Source: Cognataquiflexum nitidum (GTDB lineage Bacteria > Bacteroidota > Bacteroidia > Cytophagales > Cyclobacteriaceae). Taken from it: a stretch of DNA of 64,000 nucleotides. The position numbers and the translations under genes were made by a program. Positions 52,175 to 60,803 of the stretch are shown here, in pieces; within the stretch, counting starts at the first letter, position 1; every line of letters starts with the position of its first letter. The DNA lies in NCBI RefSeq assembly GCF_022538055.1, contig NZ_JAKZAM010000009.1:62001-126000 (forward strand), given 5' to 3'. The notes below the pieces were generated by a model. It was not told where the DNA came from. It saw only the letters and a program-made list of their open reading frames with translations, and searched no databases.

Positions 52175-52315
52175 ATGAAGAAATCGGAATTGCCAACCAA
52201 GACTTGCCCTGTCTGCAATCGGCCATTTGCCTGGAGAAAAAAGTGGGAGAAGAATTGGGAAAATGTGAAATACTGCTCCAAAAAGTGCGCAGGATCAAAG
52301 AAAACACTGAAATAA
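52175..52315 (+). CDS. DUF2256 zinc-ribbon microprotein
   Basis: A 46-residue protein in the frame starting at ATG 52175: MKKSELPTKTCPVCNRPFAW, then RKKWEKNWENVKYCSKKCAG, then SKKTLK. The two CxxC / CxxxC pairs form a zinc-binding unit typical of DUF2256, and the RKKWEKNWE middle is the family signature. Function is unknown. A strong terminator starts at its stop codon, which supports real transcription. Confidence 0.88.
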   Translation: MKKSELPTKTCPVCNRPFAWRKKWEKNWENVKYCSKKCAGSKKTLK

Positions 52316-52348
52316 AAAAAACCGATTGAAATACTTCAATCGGTTTTT
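52316..52348. terminator. bidirectional intrinsic terminator
   Basis: A perfect stem ACCGATTGAA (52321-52330) and TTCAATCGGT (52335-52344) with a 4-base loop, flanked by an A-run and a T-run. It can serve both the DUF2256 gene and the convergent metalloprotease gene. Confidence 0.92.
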
Positions 52349-52368
52349 GCATTTTTGTTTGGTTAATT

Positions 52369-54816
52369 TTAATACTCAAAATCGCAGCTCAGATCTGTCG
52401 TTCCGATCGGTGCCCCGTCAGGAATAGCCAATTCTGCCGGAATGCTAAATTCTCCTTTTTCACTGAAGAAATCATTGATTTTGTCAGCCAGGTATCTATG
52501 GAATTCGCCTGAGGCCCCTTTGGTGGAAGCTGTTTTGCTTTCATTTTTGTTCCAGTTCCAATAGGCAATCTCCCTTAGTTGGTTTCTTGTAATTCCTTTG
52601 ACTGTGGCAGTTGCCCTAGGGTCTTTGGCAAGGTTGATCAAGTGGTCTGTCAGTTTGTTTTGTACCAAAAGGTTGATTTCCCCCTGATAGGTGCCATCGT
52701 AGCCATTTTCAAAAACCTGTGCGGTAACCTTTTCCAATACCTCAGAAAATGAAGGTAATCCGGCATCAAATAGTTTTTGTTGATGCAGCCTGTTAGCCCT
52801 ACCGGCCTCAAACAGGAATCCGAAAATGTGGTCCACCACGTTTTCGGCAGGGGCCAAAGGATCAAAGTTTAGTCCATTTCTGGAAGGGAAAGTCTCTCTG
52901 TTTCTTGAATATCCCATCGGTCGCGGGGGAATTCTGTCCAAAATCTGTGTTGGCACTGCCAATTGATCGGCCTGAATGGCATACAGCAAAGCATCTAAAG
53001 CACTGTTTTGCTTGGATGCTTCTAACCTGGATTGAATCCTTTGGTTGTCTCCTTTGACCTTATAGGTGTAATCCAATCCACCGACAAGCTTGGTAGTCGC
53101 CTCTAATTGGTACCTGTGCATCAAGAAAAGAGGAGCCAAAACTTCCTCCATCAATGCTTCAGGCTGGTTTTCATCTATTGAATTTAATCCAAATGATTTC
53201 AGTTTTTTGGACCGCATGGACATCATTCTCATGAGCTCATCCGGGGCAGAGGCACCATTGTCCCAAAGATGGGAAGTAGGATGGCTGCCACTAGGATGCC
53301 TGGAATCCATGTCTGAAATAAATGTATGTCCTGCAGCATAGGTGTCTTCAAGGAGTTTGTTCAAATATGCTTTTTCGGATTGCCCGGCCGGAATAGTTTC
53401 GTAGCCATAACGGATAGCCCATTTGTCCCATTCACCGATTTTGTCATCATAGGCATCAGATATATCAATGTTTCCGTTGTCATCCATTTTGATCATCGGG
53501 TAAGGATAGTCCATGACTGAAGCGCGGTTGGTAGGGGAGGAAGCATAAGCATGCGCCAAGCCCAAAGTATGTCCTATCTCATGCGCTGAAAGTTGTCTCA
53601 ACCTAGCCAAGGCCATTTCTAGCATCTTTGGATTTTTTGGTTTTCCATCTTCAAATGGCTGAATCAATCCCTGTGCTATCAAAAAATCCTGCCTTACCCT
53701 GAGGCTACCTAAAGTCACGTGGCCTTTGATGATCTCACCTGTTCTGGGATCTGTGACCGAGGAGCCATATGACCATCCTCGTGTAGAACGGTGAACCCAT
53801 TGGATGACATTGTACCTCACATCCATCAAGTCAGTACCTTCCGGCATCAATTCCACGCGGTATGCATTCTTAAAACCTGCCGCTTCATAAGCCTGTGCCC
53901 ACCAATTTCCACCTTCCAACAAGGCCGATCTTACTGGCTCAGGCGTACCTCTGTCTAAGTAATAGACGATGGGTTCGACCACTTCGGAAACCGCAGCTGT
54001 CGGGTCCTTTTTCTCTAGTCTGTGTCTTGAGATATACTTTTTGACCATCGGTTCGCCAATCGGACTAGTAAAGTCCATATAATCGATGTGGAAATATCCC
54101 GCTCTTGTATCGAATTCTCGTGGCGTGTATTTATCATCCGGAAGTTCTATAAAAGAATGTCTTTGTCTGACAGTTACCGATTCTGGAGAAGGAACCACCG
54201 ACCTGATGTAAGCTCCCGTTGGCGTGCCTGTCAGGGTGACGATGGCTTCTACCTCAGTATTTTTTGGGAAATTTTTGGTCATAGGATAGTGAAGTGCGCT
54301 TCGAGAAGGATCAGGTCTATAGGTTCCTTGTCTTGCTGATCCAAGTTTTTCACCTACCATATGGGCATCCTGCATATAGAAGTTGCTGGCATCGATCAGG
54401 TATTTTCCACCTTCACTGTTGCTGATTTCAAAACCCCAAAGTACAGATTCTGCGAATGCATCCCTGACGGATTTGACTTCTGAGGGATTGTCGCTATAAG
54501 CTCTAAACTCGTAATTCTTGTGAACCAACAAAAGTTTGTTACCTGCTTTCCTGAATTCTACGATGCGGGTTCTTCCAAGCTGTCCCCGATCAAGACCAAT
54601 GTCATTGGATCCGATTCCCGCAGGCATGGAATTCACATAAAGAAATTCAAAGTCAAGTTTGTCCACTTCTAAGTAGATTTTTCCTTTGTCCTCATCTGTA
54701 TAAAAGGTGAAGAAACCTTCCTTTTTGATGAGCTTGCTTTTGTCCACAGCCTGACCCCAAAGGGGTACAGAAAGTAGAACCATACAAATTGAATGTAGTA
54801 AAAATATTTTTTTCAT
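52369..54816 (-). CDS. secreted zinc-dependent metalloprotease (DUF5117/DUF4953 type)
   Basis: An 815-residue protein with a signal peptide and the extended zincin motif HEIGHTLGLAH at 412-422, giving three His ligands and the catalytic Glu. A later VMDYPYP resembles the Met-turn. The N-terminal ~200 residues form the DUF5117 region (FFTFYTDEDKGKIYLEVDKL). Large zincins of this kind are common in Bacteroidota and presumably degrade extracellular protein. No type IX C-terminal sorting domain was seen. Confidence 0.9.
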   Translation of the reverse strand: MKKIFLLHSICMVLLSVPLWGQAVDKSKLIKKEGFFTFYTDEDKGKIYLEVDKLDFEFLYVNSMPAGIGSNDIGLDRGQLGRTRIVEFRKAGNKLLLVHKNYEFRAYSDNPSEVKSVRDAFAESVLWGFEISNSEGGKYLIDASNFYMQDAHMVGEKLGSARQGTYRPDPSRSALHYPMTKNFPKNTEVEAIVTLTGTPTGAYIRSVVPSPESVTVRQRHSFIELPDDKYTPREFDTRAGYFHIDYMDFTSPIGEPMVKKYISRHRLEKKDPTAAVSEVVEPIVYYLDRGTPEPVRSALLEGGNWWAQAYEAAGFKNAYRVELMPEGTDLMDVRYNVIQWVHRSTRGWSYGSSVTDPRTGEIIKGHVTLGSLRVRQDFLIAQGLIQPFEDGKPKNPKMLEMALARLRQLSAHEIGHTLGLAHAYASSPTNRASVMDYPYPMIKMDDNGNIDISDAYDDKIGEWDKWAIRYGYETIPAGQSEKAYLNKLLEDTYAAGHTFISDMDSRHPSGSHPTSHLWDNGASAPDELMRMMSMRSKKLKSFGLNSIDENQPEALMEEVLAPLFLMHRYQLEATTKLVGGLDYTYKVKGDNQRIQSRLEASKQNSALDALLYAIQADQLAVPTQILDRIPPRPMGYSRNRETFPSRNGLNFDPLAPAENVVDHIFGFLFEAGRANRLHQQKLFDAGLPSFSEVLEKVTAQVFENGYDGTYQGEINLLVQNKLTDHLINLAKDPRATATVKGITRNQLREIAYWNWNKNESKTASTKGASGEFHRYLADKINDFFSEKGEFSIPAELAIPDGAPIGTTDLSCDFEY

Positions 54817-54881
54817 AGAATGGTGGTTTAATGTCTCAATTTATCAAAAACCCAATTTGTAGGCTGTACCGATGGTGGAAA

Positions 54882-56984
54882 TTATCTATTGAATTGGTAT
54901 TGGATCTGGAAAACGGTCTCTGTCAAGGTGTTGCCATTGATTTGTTGCAGGCCACTTCCAATGACTTCTCGGTCAGTAAAGACGGTTCTGCTAAACCTTG
55001 CCCACAAAGTTAGTTTTTGACTGATTTTATATTGACCCAAAAGGTAATACCGCATTCCTTGTCCGTTTAAGGCTGGAATTGAAAAAAGCCAAAGCACATT
55101 CCTTTCATAAATAAACTGCCTGTTATCATAATCTTCAGTATCGAATAAAACTATTCTACCTGATAGCCTCCATTTCTCATAATCCACATTGAGGTCTTGA
55201 CTGATGGCAAAACCCCTCGTGATTTTATTATTGAAAGCAAACCTACTGGACATCACCCTTGATTTTATGCTCCAGTGTTTGTCCATGCTATAATCGAGGT
55301 TGAAGGCATAATTCCATTTTTTGCCTTGGGACAGTTGGTAGCCCGACTGAAAATTATTAGGAAGTTCTGAGATATTTCTTGCCTTTGATTCCTCACGGAT
55401 CTGAGCAAAGAGAAGAATTTTTCTGGATGGTGAATAGGTAAATCTTGTAAGCCACTCATGACCGGAAGAAGGGGCATAAACGCGGTATTTCAGCCAAGGA
55501 AATCTGAAATAATCGTGATACACTGACCATGATATCTTTTGATTGGGTTTGTAATTCAGCCCAAAATAAAGACCATGTTCGTTGATAGGCCTAGTTCCTT
55601 CGGAAAAAGCATTGCCATAAAAGCTATGAAAATCCCTGTCAAAGCGTCTCCATAAAACTGAAAACCCGAGTTTTGGATGAAGGCTGCTCATCATCCCTAG
55701 GACAGAACCTTTACCGCCACTCTTGGATATGGCTGTTTCTCCGAAGAAAAAATAATTTTGGTAATTATAAGCGAAATAAAGGCTGTGAAGATGGTTTTCC
55801 CTACCAAAAAACTCAAACTGATTATAAACCTGACGATTCCTTTGAAATGGCTGACCAAATCGGGTGTAAAGTGTATTGAATCCAACCTGAAAATCCTTCT
55901 TCCTGCTTTGGAAGTGGATATTTCCACCAAGATTTTTTTCTCGGATTCGGTTTTTGTAATTTATTTCGGTGAGGGTCCTGTGCAATCCGCTACTCTGAAG
56001 TGATGTGATGATTTCTGCTTCAGATTCCAAAGTGTCGAGTTGGATCTGAAGATTTCCATCTCGGGGAGCATTGGAAGCCATCATGGTAATGTTCAATGGT
56101 CCTGCCTTATAGGTAGCTGCTATTCCCCTAAAAAAACCAAACTCCAAGGCTGCAGTATAAGGCCTGATGCCTATGGTACTTCGCCTGATAGTGGTAATGG
56201 TTTCAGCACCTTTCCCTACCCCAAAACCGGCTCCAAAAACCAAACCCTGTCCGGTTTGCATCTGAAAATCACCAATCGAAATTGCTCTTAATTTACCTTG
56301 ATTGTATAATGTGAAATGGTAAGATAAAAAATTGAATCCATATCTCTTGGTATTTGGGTTCCATACAAACTGCTCGCCGGGGTCTTTGTCAATGGTAAAT
56401 CCTAAGCTGAAATCTTTTGAATGCTGAATTCGGAATCTGCCGTAAAGGTTGTTAGGGTCTCCCAAATACCTGCTCGTCAGTCTTCCGTTTCCCAAGGTGT
56501 CAGGCGGGGTGTATCCTTTTCGGGTTTCCCAAACCCTGTTCTGTCTGAATATAAAATATGCATCCCTAGAATCAAAAATCCGATCCTTCAATGATCTCTG
56601 CATCCTTTCAGAGTCTTCTAAAACAACAAAGGGAAGCAGTTTATAAATTGTTTCTAGATCAAAATCCGGGATTGCCTGAAGTTCATATAGTGAAATAAAT
56701 TTCCCGAACTTATTTTGGTAGTCTATAAAGCTGTTGACCTGAGTGGGACTGAGAATAAAAATGGACTTTAATTCCTCTGAATTGGTTTTGTTCAGGTTGA
56801 TGGGATTAAGAAATACCTGCAAAAGACTTTCATACAAATCTTCGTAATTCTCATCTGTTCTTTGCATCCCAAAAAGTTCCTCAATAAAATTTTCAATATT
56901 GATCTCTTCTTTTCGGTAGGTCTGCGCCGTACTCCTGTGGCTTATAAAAAGCAGCAGTAGCCCTATGAAAAGCAACGTTTTCAT
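54882..56984 (-). CDS. outer-membrane protein with N-terminal helix-hairpin-helix repeats
   Basis: A 700-residue protein. After a signal peptide, residues about 45-130 carry two ComEA-like helix-hairpin-helix units (PINLNKTNSEELKSIFILS, FISLYELQAIPDFDLETIYK). The remaining ~560 residues are amphipathic strands ending in FQIQYQFNR, consistent with a large outer-membrane barrel. The start overlaps the upstream gene's stop by four bases (ATGA). Similar proteins occur widely in Cytophagales without assigned function, and DNA contact by the HhH part is speculative. Confidence 0.85.
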   Translation of the reverse strand: MKTLLFIGLLLLFISHRSTAQTYRKEEINIENFIEELFGMQRTDENYEDLYESLLQVFLNPINLNKTNSEELKSIFILSPTQVNSFIDYQNKFGKFISLYELQAIPDFDLETIYKLLPFVVLEDSERMQRSLKDRIFDSRDAYFIFRQNRVWETRKGYTPPDTLGNGRLTSRYLGDPNNLYGRFRIQHSKDFSLGFTIDKDPGEQFVWNPNTKRYGFNFLSYHFTLYNQGKLRAISIGDFQMQTGQGLVFGAGFGVGKGAETITTIRRSTIGIRPYTAALEFGFFRGIAATYKAGPLNITMMASNAPRDGNLQIQLDTLESEAEIITSLQSSGLHRTLTEINYKNRIREKNLGGNIHFQSRKKDFQVGFNTLYTRFGQPFQRNRQVYNQFEFFGRENHLHSLYFAYNYQNYFFFGETAISKSGGKGSVLGMMSSLHPKLGFSVLWRRFDRDFHSFYGNAFSEGTRPINEHGLYFGLNYKPNQKISWSVYHDYFRFPWLKYRVYAPSSGHEWLTRFTYSPSRKILLFAQIREESKARNISELPNNFQSGYQLSQGKKWNYAFNLDYSMDKHWSIKSRVMSSRFAFNNKITRGFAISQDLNVDYEKWRLSGRIVLFDTEDYDNRQFIYERNVLWLFSIPALNGQGMRYYLLGQYKISQKLTLWARFSRTVFTDREVIGSGLQQINGNTLTETVFQIQYQFNR

Positions 56985-57817
56985 TTGTTGCGAAGTAAAT
57001 AGCTGAAAGAAAAATGATGCGTATTTCCCAGACTTGGATGTTGGGTTAGGGCATAGTCTATGTGATATCTTTTGGGACGAAAACCCACCCCAAAAAAGAA
57101 TTTGTTTGGTTGGGTATTCATCCCTACTCTGGCCCAAACTCTTTCCAGCAGGTTATATTCCAATCCTACTTTCAAAAGTGGGTCAAGAAGAATGTCCTTT
57201 TCAGCCTCGAGGTTAACCATTACTTTGGCAGATGGTCTATATGAAATCCCTGCCTTGACTGTGGTGGGGAGCCGGTCATCTGAATTTTTTCCATATCTTG
57301 CGCGGGTGACGTTGTATACATGTGCTCCGAAAAATAATTCTGGAGTCAATTCAGCTACCCCGCCAAACTCAATGACTGCTGCCGCACCTCTTCCAAATCC
57401 TTCAATGCTTGTCTGCAGATAATTGATTTTTAATCCAAGGCTAGCGATTCCCAATTGATTTGAAAGCCCGATCCCAATCTGATTTTGGGAAAAATGCTCT
57501 GACCCGAAACTTGAAATCCCAAGACCAAGGGCTCTTTTATTGCCTTTGATTACTGCCGCTGCCCCCAAAGTAGTGAGTTCATCGATACCAAGTCGGTGGT
57601 CATAAGAGAAGGTAGCTTGGGAATAATCAATCATGGCCAGTCCTCCGATATTGTTGAAAATACTCCAAACATCTCCTAAGGTCACGTTGGGATTTCCCAT
57701 ACCCATACTCCGGCCACCCCTGGGAAACGCTTCTGTCCCGGTTTGACTGTGGACTTTGCCATGGGTCAAGGTCAGAAAAAAAAGAAGGAAAATTTTGAAA
57801 TATCCTGTCATGTCCAT
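56981..57817 (-). CDS. PorV/PorQ-like outer-membrane protein
   Basis: A 278-residue protein with a signal peptide and the start pattern RGGRSMGMGNPNVTLGDVWS followed by IFNNIGGLA, typical of the PorV/PorQ (FadL-like) group that includes type IX secretion components. The body alternates beta strands (ALGLGISSFGSEHF, FGGVAELTPELFFGAHVYN). It is translationally coupled with the HhH-barrel gene, so the two probably work together in the outer membrane. Confidence 0.82.
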   Translation of the reverse strand: MDMTGYFKIFLLFFLTLTHGKVHSQTGTEAFPRGGRSMGMGNPNVTLGDVWSIFNNIGGLAMIDYSQATFSYDHRLGIDELTTLGAAAVIKGNKRALGLGISSFGSEHFSQNQIGIGLSNQLGIASLGLKINYLQTSIEGFGRGAAAVIEFGGVAELTPELFFGAHVYNVTRARYGKNSDDRLPTTVKAGISYRPSAKVMVNLEAEKDILLDPLLKVGLEYNLLERVWARVGMNTQPNKFFFGVGFRPKRYHIDYALTQHPSLGNTHHFSFSYLLRNK

Positions 57818-57911
57818 AAAACCGGTTCTAAAACGGTCAAATTAAAAATACAAGGACAATAGGAAAGGAAAAAGTAACTATCCGATCTTAAACGTTTAAC
57901 TTTTATTTACC

Positions 57912-59366
57912 TCAAAAAGGTGCTCTGAAATTCACAAAAAAGGCCTGTTCTCCTTGGTTGTTGAAAGAATATTCAAACCTGAACACCATGTCATAAAGTG
58001 TCACGATATCGAGACCCGGTCCATAGCCAAAAAGGTATTTATTTGTCAGTCGGGCATTGTCGGGCAGGTTATTTCGGTCATTGACGAAGCCGTGGTCAAA
58101 GTTAAATCCAAGATACATTTGGAGTGGGAGGTAGGAAAACTCCTCCAATGGGACATATTTTCCGATGTCATATCCGATATCTATAAACTTGAAGCGGAAG
58201 CTGTTTTTATGGACAAGAGTTTGCTGACCTTCTACCACATTCAATTCATACCCCCTGATAAAATAGGGATTATATCCGATGCCCCTTACCAACGTGAATG
58301 GCTGCCGTTTTTCAAAAAATGAACTGATCGACAACCCGGATGCAAAATTGAATTTATCACCCAACTTGAAATATTTGTTTGCATTGAGGCTGATTTCGGC
58401 ATCGTCAATGTCATCTGCTGAAAATAAGCCGAACTTAGTCAGGCTGATGTTTAGCAGTTCGCCTTCTGTGGCATATTGGATGTTGTTTCTTTTATCATGC
58501 CGGAAGGTATATCCCAATACAAAGTAATTGAGTTTGTTACTATCATGTAAGAAATAATCGGGATTTTGAACAAATACATCGGGATTGATGATGGTGTTGT
58601 TATAGCCAAAAGTTACAAAATGGAAATTGTAAAAGCTTCCCCTGTAGCTGTATCGGAAATAAGCTGAAGAGTTTTTTCTTAGTACCTCTTCATTTTCATT
58701 GGTGTAAAATACCTGTTTGTTGAAGGCTGATTTTACAGGAATTGTTTTCTGTGTAAAATAAGTGAACTGGCCTGATATACCATGGTTTTGGTTTTTGTCA
58801 AGATATGGAATGCTGTACATGACTTCAAATGCCTCGACAAATCCAAATTGGGCTCCTACTTTCAGCTTTTCATTTCTACCTCCCACATTGTTATGTACCA
58901 GTCTTGCACCGTAGTTTACCCTTGAAAAATCACGGTTTTGGTTGGTCCACCACTCGGCTATGTTTCGGTCTGCGAGGTTGAAGATGATGTTAGGAATGAT
59001 ATACCACCTTTCTGTTACCGACACTAAAAGCTCTATCTGTTCATTGTCTGTAAGGAGAGGTGTGATTTCTACACTGTTGAATAATTGAAGGTTATAGATT
59101 TTTTTTTGATCGGCCTGAATCATCGAAATCAACTCATCCCAATCATAACTGACTCCCGTCTTGAGGTCTATTTCCCGAAGAATAATGTTCTTGCGCGTCT
59201 TTTCATTGCCCACAATAAAAATATTGTTGATCACTACTTTGTTTGGATTGCTTACAGCTACACTGTCTTTACCAATCTCCTCTGTTTGGGCTATAGCAAT
59301 TTTAGCCTCAAAAAAATTAAGGAAAGCAAAGAGGAAGAGTAAGCTATATTTGTAAAAATTTTTCAA
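57912..59366 (-). CDS. BamA/TamA-like outer-membrane protein with one POTRA domain
   Basis: A 484-residue Omp85-superfamily protein: signal peptide, a single POTRA-like domain (about 45-120; INNIFIVGNEKTRKNIILRE), then a 16-strand-type surface-antigen barrel (about 160-484) containing FIRGYELNVVEGQ, the conserved (V/I)RGY-like lid motif. The C-terminal Phe is present. It is shorter than true BamA and so probably inserts or transports a limited set of substrates. It begins with TTG, as no ATG is available in frame. Confidence 0.88.
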   Translation of the reverse strand: MKNFYKYSLLFLFAFLNFFEAKIAIAQTEEIGKDSVAVSNPNKVVINNIFIVGNEKTRKNIILREIDLKTGVSYDWDELISMIQADQKKIYNLQLFNSVEITPLLTDNEQIELLVSVTERWYIIPNIIFNLADRNIAEWWTNQNRDFSRVNYGARLVHNNVGGRNEKLKVGAQFGFVEAFEVMYSIPYLDKNQNHGISGQFTYFTQKTIPVKSAFNKQVFYTNENEEVLRKNSSAYFRYSYRGSFYNFHFVTFGYNNTIINPDVFVQNPDYFLHDSNKLNYFVLGYTFRHDKRNNIQYATEGELLNISLTKFGLFSADDIDDAEISLNANKYFKLGDKFNFASGLSISSFFEKRQPFTLVRGIGYNPYFIRGYELNVVEGQQTLVHKNSFRFKFIDIGYDIGKYVPLEEFSYLPLQMYLGFNFDHGFVNDRNNLPDNARLTNKYLFGYGPGLDIVTLYDMVFRFEYSFNNQGEQAFFVNFRAPF

Positions 59367-59439
59367 GTAGTACAGGACTTAATTTAAATTTAAGGAACTT
59401 TACCTTGCCATATTTCTTTATCCCTGAAATAGTAGAGCT

Positions 59440-59661
59440 TTGAAGACAATCATCCGCAAGATCGCCATATTTCCAGTATTGGTCTATCAATTTGTAATTT
59501 CACCACTTTTTCCTGCTTCGTGCAGGTACACACCTACATGCAGTCAATACACCAAAGAAGCAATTTTGAAACACGGTATTTTCAAAGGAGGTTGGCTGGG
59601 AATCAAAAGGATAGCAAGTTGCCACCCTTGGGGAGGCCATGGACATGACCCCGTCCCCTAA
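59440..59661 (+). CDS. yidD: membrane protein insertion efficiency factor
   Basis: A 73-residue YidD protein with an amphipathic N-terminus and the conserved [20 protein letters not shown] then [12 protein letters not shown]. It assists YidC-dependent membrane insertion. The only possible start is TTG at 59440. It overlaps the 3' end of the convergent lgt gene by four bases. Confidence 0.95.
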   Translation: MKTIIRKIAIFPVLVYQFVISPLFPASCRYTPTCSQYTKEAILKHGIFKGGWLGIKRIASCHPWGGHGHDPVP

Positions 59662-60764
59662 TTGCTTTGGTCTTTAAATCCTTTTTTTAATGCCATTACC
59701 ACCAAAACTGTTCCCCCTATCACCAATGGTATGCTCAACCACTGACCCATATTTAGGTTAAGTCCTTGCTCAAAGTCAACCTGGTTTTCTTTCAGGTATT
59801 CCCATACAAAGCGCATCCCAAATACCGAGATCAAAAACATTCCAAGAAGCAATCCATCGGGCAACCTTGATTTGTAAGTCATCCAAAGCCAAAGTAAAAC
59901 GAGGAAAATTACAAAATAAGAAGTTGCCTCATAAATCTGTGTAGGATATCGGGCAACACCAAAAGTGTAAACTGTCGCCATATAATGGTCTCCTTTATCT
60001 GAAAGATCAAAGTTCAGCGGAGTCTCGGGACTCTCTGCCATATATTTTTGAGAACTTTTAAACTTGGTCAATACATATTTGACATCCGTTTCCAGTGTGG
60101 TCCTGAGGTCTTCTTCGCTAAACCCACCCTTTTCAATTTTTATATCAATATTGACGGGAACTATACCGCTGCCTTTCAGTTCAGATTCACGGTTTTCAGG
60201 TTTATATGCACTGACTTCCAATACAGGAATTCTAAGGGTCAACAATATTTCCTCACTGTCCCTTGCATACACAAAACCGCTGTCAGTACCGGTTGGTTTT
60301 CCTCCTATTTCGGAATTCATAAGGTTGCCGACTCTAATCATGGCACCTGTCATGGCTACCACGATGACTATTCGGTCTACCACCCACAAATATGTCTGAG
60401 TAGGGACTTTTCTTGCATAAAGATAAAGGGCAAATAATATGGCAATTGCAGCCCCGTGACTAGCTAGTCCGCCTTCCCAAACTTTGAGAATTTCTATCGG
60501 GTTGCTGAGGTATTTTTCGGGTTCATAAAAAAGCACATGTCCCAATCTAGCTCCAATGATGGTGGCCAATACCATGTAGATTGTCAGCTTATCCACAAGC
60601 CGATCATCCTGACCTTCTTTTCTATAGATATAGATCATTACCTGTTGGGAAATGATAAAGCCAAATGCAAACAATAAACTGTACCACCTTAATCTTTCAA
60701 AACTTGGAAAAACCGCCGGGTTAGGACTCCATACGATATAGTCTACTATCAATTGTAATGTCAT
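59658..60764 (-). CDS. lgt: prolipoprotein diacylglyceryl transferase
   Basis: Lgt transfers diacylglycerol from phosphatidylglycerol to the lipobox cysteine of prolipoproteins in the inner membrane. The 368-residue protein has seven membrane helices, GGLASHGA with the essential His, and [13 protein letters not shown] in the Lgt signature. It is about 80 residues longer than the E. coli enzyme because of a periplasmic insertion (about 170-265). That insertion is common in Cytophagales. It acts on the many lipoproteins in this window. Confidence 0.95.
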   Translation of the reverse strand: MTLQLIVDYIVWSPNPAVFPSFERLRWYSLLFAFGFIISQQVMIYIYRKEGQDDRLVDKLTIYMVLATIIGARLGHVLFYEPEKYLSNPIEILKVWEGGLASHGAAIAILFALYLYARKVPTQTYLWVVDRIVIVVAMTGAMIRVGNLMNSEIGGKPTGTDSGFVYARDSEEILLTLRIPVLEVSAYKPENRESELKGSGIVPVNIDIKIEKGGFSEEDLRTTLETDVKYVLTKFKSSQKYMAESPETPLNFDLSDKGDHYMATVYTFGVARYPTQIYEATSYFVIFLVLLWLWMTYKSRLPDGLLLGMFLISVFGMRFVWEYLKENQVDFEQGLNLNMGQWLSIPLVIGGTVLVVMALKKGFKDQSN

Positions 60765-60803
60765 ATTGTTATCTTTTTTGGGATCAGGTGATTGTTTTTT
60801 GGA

